DNA from: Bacilli bacterium
GTDB lineage: Bacteria > Bacillota_I > Bacilli_A > ML615J-28 > CAG-313
DNA length: 64,000 bases
Direction: 5' to 3'
Assembly (NCBI GenBank): GCA_900770645.1
Contig: CAAGKY010000102.1
Span: 1-64,000 of the forward strand
The position numbers and the translations under genes were made by a program. This document shows positions 57,907 through 64,000 of this stretch, in pieces. The notes beneath the pieces were generated by a model. It saw only the letters and a program-made list of their open reading frames with translations, did no database searches and was not told the DNA's origin. Every line of letters begins with the position of its first letter. Position 1 is the first letter of the stretch.

Positions 57907-59991
57907 TTATTTACTATTTACTGTACATACACAATTTTTAAGAGGTTTTACTCCAACGACACCACCAGCTCCACGGCCTTTATCTACTAAGTCTTTTATT
58001 TTTATTTCTTTATCTTTTTTTCCGTTATTTAGAATTATAGTATCTTCATCTGTAGCTAACTTGCATTCAATAATTTCATCGTCTTCTAAAACTTTCATAA
58101 CTGGTGCACCAACAACTTTACTTAGTTTAACTACTAAATCAGTTTTAATCTTTTTAATTAGTCCATTTTTAGTAACAAAAATTAAGAAAGGTATCTGTTC
58201 ATCTTCAGTATATATTCCAACAATTTTTTCATTAAATAATTCATATAAATTCATTCCAGTAGAATTAATATTGCACAAATCGATTTTATTTACACTTAAT
58301 TTGTACATAGTTCCAGTATTTGAAATTAATACAAATCTATCTTTTAAACTTAGTTCAACTGTATGAGTAATAGTATCTTCTTCAGTTAGTAGTTTTTGTT
58401 TCTTATTTGCATCATTCAAAGTCATACGTTTAATTGTATTTCCTTTAGTTAAAGCGATAACAAAGTTTTCTACTTTTTTCTCTTCATGTTTTTTAAGCAT
58501 TGTTTTTTCTACATCTAAATCTATATCGATCACTTCAGTTCGTCTTGTCCAACCATATTTATCTACAAAATTAGATAATCTATTTAGAAATTCTTTCTTT
58601 TGAAGATTTTTTGAGGCTAAAAATTTATTACATTTATTAATTACTTTATTTAGTTCAACTTGTTCTTTATTTAATTCAGTAATCTCTAAATTAGCTAATT
58701 TTCCTAATCTCATATCAACGATAGCTTTTGCTTGATTTGCAGTAAATGAATATAAGTTGATTAGATTTGTTCTTGCTTCGTCAGAACTCTTAGAAGCTTT
58801 AATTGTCTTAATAATCTCATCAATAATAGAAATAGCTCTAATTAGTCCATCAACTATCTCTAATCTTTTCTCAGCTTTATCTAGTTCGAATCTATATTCT
58901 TTAATTAAACAGTTAATATTATGTTCTACATAAACTTTAATATATTCTTTTAAGTTTAGTAAAGTTGGAATTCCATCTACTAATGCCATTTGATTAGCAT
59001 TAAAAGTTGATTGTAATTCTGTTAATTTATATAACTTAGTTAATACAATATTTGGATCATCTGAACACTCAATTTCAATATTTAAACCATTATCGTCTGA
59101 TTTGTTACAAATATCTTCAATACCAGTTAAAGTATTTGCGTTAACTAAATCTTTAATTTTTTGAATAAATGGTTCAGCATAAGTTTGATAAGGTAATTCG
59201 GTAATATTAATATTTTTCTTATTAATTTTCGTTTTACCACGTAATACTACAGCACCTTTTCCAGTTTCATAAATCTTTTTAATTTCAGATTTATTAATAA
59301 TAATACCACCAGTTGGAAAATCTGGATAAATATTATCATATGTAATATTATTTGTGTCGACATATTCTTTAACTTTTTCGAAGAGTTCATTTAAATTTCC
59401 AGGTTCCCATTCTTGAGCTATTGTATAACCAATACCTTGTGAACCATTTACAAATAATCTTGGAAAAATCGCTGGAAATATTTTTGGCCAATACTCGTCT
59501 TCTGAAAAGTTTAAAATCATTTCAGAAGTATTTTTCTTAATATTTTCAAAGAAGCCATCTTCAACTGATTTAGCTAATCTACATTCTGTGTATCTTGAAC
59601 TTGCAGCGTCTGGCCCACCTAATAGAGAACCATTGGCTCCATGAAAATCTATTTCACAAATGTTATTTACCCACGGTTGAGACATACGAACAAGAGCTTC
59701 ATATACTGAACCATCACCGTGTGGATGCCAAGTAGCAATAGTTCCACCAGTTACTTTTGCTGATTTAACATGTGGTTTATTAGAAGAATAGTTTTTAACA
59801 AACATTTCCCATAATGTAGCTCGTTGAACTGGTTTTAGTCCATCTGCTGCACTTGGAAAAGCACGATTGTTATTAACTTCTGTAGCATAAACTAAAAAGT
59901 CATTACTTAACTCTTCTTCAATACTAATTTCATTATTGTTTTGATTATCGTTTAAAATATCGTCAAATAATCCGTTTACTTTATCTTTCAT
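57907..59991 (-). CDS. DNA gyrase/topoisomerase IV subunit A
   Basis: 694 residues. With the B subunit it passes one DNA duplex through another. The catalytic Tyr is in PDAASSRYTECRLAK, matching AAAMRYTE of GyrA; upstream AFPSAADGLKPVQRATLWEM and VTGGTIATWHPHGDGSVYEA are classic GyrA/ParC. The C-terminal beta-pinwheel is short (about 200 residues) and lacks a clear GyrA box, so ParC-type decatenation is possible. GGAGG precedes ATG. Trp UGG. Phage topoisomerases support replication of large genomes. Confidence 0.93.
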   Translation of the reverse strand: MKDKVNGLFDDILNDNQNNNEISIEEELSNDFLVYATEVNNNRAFPSAADGLKPVQRATLWEMFVKNYSSNKPHVKSAKVTGGTIATWHPHGDGSVYEALVRMSQPWVNNICEIDFHGANGSLLGGPDAASSRYTECRLAKSVEDGFFENIKKNTSEMILNFSEDEYWPKIFPAIFPRLFVNGSQGIGYTIAQEWEPGNLNELFEKVKEYVDTNNITYDNIYPDFPTGGIIINKSEIKKIYETGKGAVVLRGKTKINKKNINITELPYQTYAEPFIQKIKDLVNANTLTGIEDICNKSDDNGLNIEIECSDDPNIVLTKLYKLTELQSTFNANQMALVDGIPTLLNLKEYIKVYVEHNINCLIKEYRFELDKAEKRLEIVDGLIRAISIIDEIIKTIKASKSSDEARTNLINLYSFTANQAKAIVDMRLGKLANLEITELNKEQVELNKVINKCNKFLASKNLQKKEFLNRLSNFVDKYGWTRRTEVIDIDLDVEKTMLKKHEEKKVENFVIALTKGNTIKRMTLNDANKKQKLLTEEDTITHTVELSLKDRFVLISNTGTMYKLSVNKIDLCNINSTGMNLYELFNEKIVGIYTEDEQIPFLIFVTKNGLIKKIKTDLVVKLSKVVGAPVMKVLEDDEIIECKLATDEDTIILNNGKKDKEIKIKDLVDKGRGAGGVVGVKPLKNCVCTVNSK

Positions 59992-60004
59992 GCTTTTCCT
60001 CCAA

Positions 60005-61891
60005 TTAATTTATTAATGTTGAATCATAGTTATCTAATAAAAAAGTTCTTCTACTCTCAACATTATTTCCAAAGAAACACTCTAATAGTTCGTCAGCTTT
60101 ATTTTCATCAATAACTTTAATCGTCTTAACGTTTCTAGTTGCTGGGTCTAATAAACAATATTTTAATTCTGTAGGATCTTGTTCACCTAACCCTTTGTTT
60201 CTTGAGATTAAATAGTCATTTTTTGGATGTTGTTTTTTGTATTTTTCTAATTCTGCTTTATCTTTTAAATAAATATATTTATTATCTTTAGTTGTAATTC
60301 TGAATAGTGGTGGAATAGCAACTGCAATATGTCCGTTGCTTAATAATTCTGGACATAACCACCAAAACATATTAATTAATAATGATCGAATATTTGCACC
60401 ATCTTCATCTCCATCGGCTGCAAGTATAATTTGATTATATCTTAATTTTTTAATATCGTAAATTAGTTTACCAGTTTCTTTATTAATTTCTAAACCAATA
60501 GCTTTTACAATATTAGAGATTTCTTGATTTGCATAAACTTTATCTGTTGTTGCTTTTCTACAAGATAAAACTTTACCACGAATTGGGAAAATTGCTTGTG
60601 TTTTACCATCTCTTTTTGCAACTAAACCGTTTGCAGCAGAATCACCTTCTGTAATAAATAGTGAACATTCTAATCTATTTTTTGAATACGCATCAATCAA
60701 CTTAGTTGGAAGATTAATGAACTTCTTTCCTTTTGTTGTTGCATTTCTAATTTTTTCTTTTGCTTTTTGAGAAGCTTCTCGAACTTTTCTAGCAACTAAT
60801 GCTTTATCAATAATAATTTTTGCATCTTTTTGATTATTATTTAACCAAGATGCAAAGTCATTATTTAAAACATTATTAATTAAAACTTTATTTAAATCAA
60901 CAACTTTTGTTTTTGTTTGTGAGTCGTATTTAACATTTGTTGTTTTAATGTTAAATACTAGGAATAATCCTTCAGAAATTTCTGCTTGAGTTAAAGCAGC
61001 ATCATTTTTCTTTAATAAATTATTGTCTACAGCAAATTTGTTTAACTGTCTAGTTAATGCAGCTTTAACGGTTCCAATATGTACACCAGACTCAGTTAAA
61101 CCATAATTTACATAAGCTGTAATATTTTCAGAATAATCTGAAGTATAAGTAATAGCTACATCAAATAAATCATTATTAAATTCTTTTCTTAAACTAAATC
61201 TATTAGAAAGAATTTCTTTATCTCCAATTTTTTTATTCAATAAATCTTGAATTCCATTTTTAGATTGGAATACATAAGTATTTGTTTTTTCTTTTTTAAT
61301 TACTGTTAAGTTAATTGTTAGTTGTGGACATAGAGCTGAAATATCTTCAAATAATTTCTTAATGTCTGTTTCATTAACTTCTACATTTTGAAAAAATTGC
61401 TCATCTGGTGACCAAGTTACAGTTGTTCCAGACTTATTATCTATATCTTTATTAACTTCTCTTTTTACAAATACTCCATCTTCAAACCATATTTTTTCAT
61501 ATTTTTTACCGTTTGAAGAATAAACAATTAAGTAATGCGATAAATAGTTAGTTAGTTTTGAACCTATACCATTTAACCCAAGAGACGCTCCAGAATAAAC
61601 TCCATCATCATCATATTTTCCAGATGTATTAAATCTATCAAAGGCTGCTTGAAGAATTGTTTCTCCGTCTTTTTCTATATTAATAGGAAAACCTTGACCA
61701 TTGTCTTCGACAATATATTCGTTTTTGTCATAATTTAAAACAATATTAATAGCATCTCCATGACCGATAATGTGCTCATCTAAAGAATTACTAAAAATTT
61801 CTCTTACTAACTGCGTTGAGTATTCATTACTGCCTAAATACGTAGCTGGGCAGTTATCGCAAACGGGTAAATTCTCTTGGGTTAAGAGAAA
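60005..61891 (-). CDS. DNA gyrase/topoisomerase IV subunit B, 5' end missing
   Basis: The open frame runs from 61891 (after a TAA at 61892-61894) to 60005. Read 5' to 3' it has CPATYLGSNEYSTQLVREIF, SNSLDEHIIGHG (ATPase Asn/Glu region), VEDNGQGFPI, GLNGIGSKLTNYLSHYL, then SLFITEGDSAANGL and LAADGDEDGANIRSLL (Toprim) and SRNKGLGEQDPTEL. No start codon exists between the TAA and the first conserved motif, so roughly 20-30 residues of the usual N-terminus are absent. A homing endonuclease gene lies just upstream. Likely interrupted by a mobile element or intron. Confidence 0.85.
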   Translation of the reverse strand, partial: FLLTQENLPVCDNCPATYLGSNEYSTQLVREIFSNSLDEHIIGHGDAINIVLNYDKNEYIVEDNGQGFPINIEKDGETILQAAFDRFNTSGKYDDDGVYSGASLGLNGIGSKLTNYLSHYLIVYSSNGKKYEKIWFEDGVFVKREVNKDIDNKSGTTVTWSPDEQFFQNVEVNETDIKKLFEDISALCPQLTINLTVIKKEKTNTYVFQSKNGIQDLLNKKIGDKEILSNRFSLRKEFNNDLFDVAITYTSDYSENITAYVNYGLTESGVHIGTVKAALTRQLNKFAVDNNLLKKNDAALTQAEISEGLFLVFNIKTTNVKYDSQTKTKVVDLNKVLINNVLNNDFASWLNNNQKDAKIIIDKALVARKVREASQKAKEKIRNATTKGKKFINLPTKLIDAYSKNRLECSLFITEGDSAANGLVAKRDGKTQAIFPIRGKVLSCRKATTDKVYANQEISNIVKAIGLEINKETGKLIYDIKKLRYNQIILAADGDEDGANIRSLLINMFWWLCPELLSNGHIAVAIPPLFRITTKDNKYIYLKDKAELEKYKKQHPKNDYLISRNKGLGEQDPTELKYCLLDPATRNVKTIKVIDENKADELLECFFGNNVESRRTFLLDNYDSTLIN

Positions 61892-61917
61892 TTATACTCT
61901 CATTAGTGTATAAATTT

Positions 61918-63084
61918 TTATCCGTTTTTTGCATCAGCATCACCTTCTTTCTTTATTTTAAAATTAATATACCAATCTTTTTGATTGTATTTGTTTTTAC
62001 AGTAATCTATATATTTATTATACTCATTACTTGTAATAAATATCACATTATTTTGCAATCCACATTGATGCTTAGCTTCATATAAACCATCTTGGGAATG
62101 ATCATATGGATTGCACATTGTACCATCCTTTTTAAAAAAATGGTTGCCCTTAACTTCTAATAAGCTATCATTACTTACAAAATCTGGATAATATCTGTGC
62201 AGTTTGTCTTTATAAATAAACTCAAAATATAAATCAGTATTGCGAGAAATTGCTATGCCATTATCTATGAAGTATATAAATAAAGCTAATTCTGGAATTG
62301 TATCAAAGCTTGTGCTATTATACACATATTTTTTCTTTAATCGTTTAAAAAATTCAGGACTTTGTGCGTAGTTGCGCACACCATATCTTTTTAATGTCGT
62401 TTCTTCTTGGCGTGTTTTTATTAATTTATTAAGGTCTTCTTTTGACTTAAGATTATTGTTTCTAAGAGCTGTAGCAATAACTTTTTCAGAGAGCTCTTTA
62501 CTCGCAAATCCGACACCGCCGTATTTTTCTTTTTGTAACCTCATATTATTTTCAACAAATTCTTTTAATTGAAATACATAATCGACATTATAACGAGCTC
62601 TTGTTGTTTTTCTAATTTTATCACCAATAATCTTACTAGCATTACCTATGCCGCCGTATCTGTCATTTTGTATAGTTTTATTATACTGTATAAATTCATC
62701 AGTTTGAAAATATGTTTTAGAGCCATATTTTTCTAAATTAGTGTTTGCTACTTTTTCTCTAACTATTTCTAATTTATTTACATTTGTAACACCGTATAGT
62801 TCTAAACAAGTATCTTTTCTTTTTTTATTTGCAAATTGTACGTCTTCTGCTCGAGAATGAATACTTATATTGTTTTCCTGCAGAAATCTTATAAGCTTTT
62901 CTTTTCTACATTCAAAATGTTCTGCAGTGTCCTGAGTGCTATGATTTGTATAATAGTCTAATACTTCATTTAGATTAAAAATTAATTTGTAATTAATTTT
63001 ACATTGGCCAGGTACTCAGCCACTTGGCTGAGTATTCTCTTCAAAATATTTACAGTCAATACCATTATTATAAATTTTTTTCAC
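61918..63084 (-). CDS. Homing endonuclease with KYG repeats and PD-(D/E)xK-like core (388 aa, UGA-recoded)
   Basis: Start GTG at 63084 follows AAGGTAGGT on the minus strand; UGA at 63016-63018 (PSGWVPG) must be Trp. Repeats of the type KYGSKTYFQT and RYGVRNYAQS resemble DNA-binding repeats of phage mobile nucleases, and the C-terminus RYYPDFVSNDSLLEVKGN is a PD-ExK core. It lies upstream of the 5'-truncated gyrB, with a late promoter of its own (63106-63126). Confidence 0.83.
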
Positions 63085-63105
63085 ATTAATACCTACCTTA
63101 ATATT

Positions 63106-63126
63106 GTTTATAAATAATTTAGCATA
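63106..63126 (-). promoter_or_regulatory. Late-type promoter L10 (minus strand)
   Basis: On the minus strand TATGCTAAATTATTTATAAAC, 22 bp before the GTG start of a UGA-containing gene. Confidence 0.62.
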
Positions 63127-63129
63127 TTA

Positions 63130-63185
63130 TTTTAAATTACGTATAATTTCTGGGCACAGTCTCGTAAAATTACATCGATATTTTA
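63130..63185 (-). ncRNA. Hairpin leader after the minus-strand early promoter
   Basis: On the minus strand CGTAAAAT/ATTTTACG hairpin, then CTGTGCCCAG, a string that nearly recurs (ACTGCCCAG, then TACGTATTT) at the truncated start of gyrB. May be the 5' side of an intron or the vestige of exon 1; low certainty. Confidence 0.4.
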
Positions 63186-63190
63186 CGCAA

Positions 63191-63207
63191 TATATAATAT
63201 TATACAA
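63191..63207 (-). promoter_or_regulatory. Early-type promoter E21 (minus strand), gyrase operon
   Basis: TTGTATAATATTATATA on the minus strand, the only early promoter facing the gyrase operon. Confidence 0.72.
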
Positions 63208-63220
63208 TAAAAATTACTCA

Positions 63221-63239
63221 TATATACGCGCGTGCGCAT
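63221..63239. other. Alternating purine-pyrimidine GC tract in divergent intergenic region
   Basis: TATATACGCGCGTGCGCAT, strictly alternating, containing the palindrome ACGCGCGT, in an otherwise AT-only spacer between divergent promoters. Candidate operator, Z-DNA tract or origin element. Confidence 0.5.
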
Positions 63240-63326
63240 TTAATTATATAAAAATATAAACTAGATATTAATAATATACAAAAAATATTTTTTTAAATTG
63301 ATGATTATAAAAAAATAAAAAATAAA

Positions 63327-63344
63327 ACTGTATAATATTTTGTG
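63327..63344 (+). promoter_or_regulatory. Early-type promoter E19
   Basis: ACTGTATAATATTTTGTG before the small gene at 63357. Confidence 0.65.
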
Positions 63345-63356
63345 AGGTATTTATGT

Positions 63357-63488
63357 ATGGAAGATAGTAAAATTAAAGAACAAGACTTAGATTATGAAGG
63401 TTGGAGAAAATATATTGAGCAACTATATGCATTCTATCGACAAATAGATGAAGATAGCGAGAAGGAGAAAGAGAAAAATGATAACTAA
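63357..63488 (+). CDS. Small acidic early protein (43 aa)
   Basis: Not recognised. MEDSKIKEQDLDYEGWRKYI and a Glu/Lys-rich tail. ATG at 63357 after GAGG; an overlapping ATG at 63353 stops at once. Coupled to the next gene (overlap at 63478). Confidence 0.6.
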   Translation: MEDSKIKEQDLDYEGWRKYIEQLYAFYRQIDEDSEKEKEKNDN

Positions 63489-63789
63489 AGAAGCTTTTTT
63501 GTCTGCTTTTGACACTATAAAACTGCACAGAAACCTTGAATTAAATCTATGTAGTACACTAGAGTCATTGACTGATGGATGTATTTGCGATGCTTTAATT
63601 TATTCTAGATATGAAGATTTAGTTGTTAATTTATTAGAAGAAATTTTTGACACAACACTTATTTCTTATTATCTATATGAATTAGATTTTGGTGAAAGAT
63701 GGACTAGTAATTGTTCACTAGATGAAGAAGAGGCAAATGCACTAAAAGATCCTGAATCTTTATATGATTATTTAATAAAAAATAAATAA
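63478..63789 (+). CDS. Hypothetical early protein (103 aa)
   Basis: Not recognised. Start 63478 (MITKEAFLSAFDTI) is preferred, with GGAG upstream inside the previous gene; an in-frame ATG at 63448 lies before that site. Acidic, helical; Trp UGG. Confidence 0.68.
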   Translation: MITKEAFLSAFDTIKLHRNLELNLCSTLESLTDGCICDALIYSRYEDLVVNLLEEIFDTTLISYYLYELDFGERWTSNCSLDEEEANALKDPESLYDYLIKNK

Positions 63790-63824
63790 TTTTTAAGAAC
63801 TAGTTAAAATTTAGAACTAGTAAA

Positions 63825-63840
63825 TTGTATTATATTATAT
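63825..63840 (+). promoter_or_regulatory. Early-type promoter E20
   Basis: TTGTATTATATTATAT with upstream TTAAAATTT. Confidence 0.7.
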
Positions 63841-63866
63841 AGCAAATTTTCGGAGGTTTATTAAAA

Positions 63867-64000
63867 ATGAAAGAAATGAAAAAAATCTATTTAGCTGGTG
63901 GATGGTTTACTCCACAACAAGAAGAAGAACATACTCGAATATATAATTGCATTAAAAATGATTTTGATGTGTTTAATCCTAAATTAGAGTCACTAGTTAC
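63867..64000 (+). CDS. Nucleoside 2-deoxyribosyltransferase-like protein, N-terminal part
   Basis: KKIYLAGGWFTPQQEEEHTR then YNCIKNDFDVFNPK is the start of the nucleoside deoxyribosyltransferase fold (YLAGxxF...G). These enzymes swap bases between deoxynucleosides in salvage. Cut by the window end. GGAGG precedes ATG 63867; a second ATG at 63876 is possible. Confidence 0.78.
   Translation, partial: MKEMKKIYLAGGWFTPQQEEEHTRIYNCIKNDFDVFNPKLESLV

Overview
This window is part of the genome of a large, AT-rich, virulent-type bacteriophage. It carries phage nucleotide-metabolism and takeover genes, a roughly 28-kb block of tail-fibre and baseplate-type genes, membrane proteins of holin type, type IIA topoisomerase subunits, a tRNA array and several homing endonucleases. 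Strong GGAGG ribosome sites and the gene content point to a Bacillota-like host. No host gene is present, so the host is inference.

The main property is a changed genetic code. In many genes UGA falls in frame, often at positions where tryptophan fits the protein, and reading it as Trp joins separate open frames into whole genes; one of these encodes about 2441 residues. Early-type genes (methylase, TROVE, TrpRS, CoaB-like, phosphatase, gyrase) use UGG only. UGA is concentrated in structural, membrane/lysis-type and homing-endonuclease genes. The phage supplies the matching machinery: a tryptophanyl-tRNA synthetase (44186-45175) and a tRNA-Trp with anticodon UCA (39385-39677). A 219-nt group I intron splits that tRNA inside the anticodon. 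Two promoter-like motifs recur. TTGTATAATATTAT lies mostly before UGG-only genes and RNA genes, and TTGCTAAATTAAATG lies mostly before UGA-containing genes.

Layout. 1-5.2 kb: early genes (thymidine kinase end, small proteins, HNH endonuclease, adenine methylase). 5.4-33.3 kb: late block of modular fibre proteins sharing an N-terminal module, a giant LamG/CotH/LRR protein, a His-x-His-rich fibre and a MurE-like ligase. 33.4-36.8 kb: MazG-like protein, SPFH protein, two Y-RNA-like RNAs and a TROVE (Ro60) protein. 36.9-39.7 kb: tRNA and ncRNA array with an endonuclease VII-like gene. 39.8-46.5 kb: CoaB-like protein, a 0.5-kb structured RNA, small proteins, TrpRS, a SLOG protein and a long-form ribosome hibernation factor. 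46.5-51.3 kb: second tRNA array with about 2.2 kb of densely structured non-coding sequence. 51.3-55.4 kb: late-promoter genes (homing endonuclease, membrane and holin-like proteins) and a proteasome-fold hydrolase. 55.4-57.8 kb: nucleotidyltransferase and phosphatase. 57.9-63.1 kb, minus strand: gyrA/parC, a gyrB/parE whose 5' end is missing, and a homing endonuclease. 63.3-64 kb: early genes ending in a nucleoside deoxyribosyltransferase.

Taken together, the window looks like a phage that reprograms translation in stages: tRNAs, TrpRS, a hibernation factor, a Ro/Y-RNA system and large ornate RNAs are made from early-type promoters, and late proteins can be completed only once UGA is decoded as Trp.
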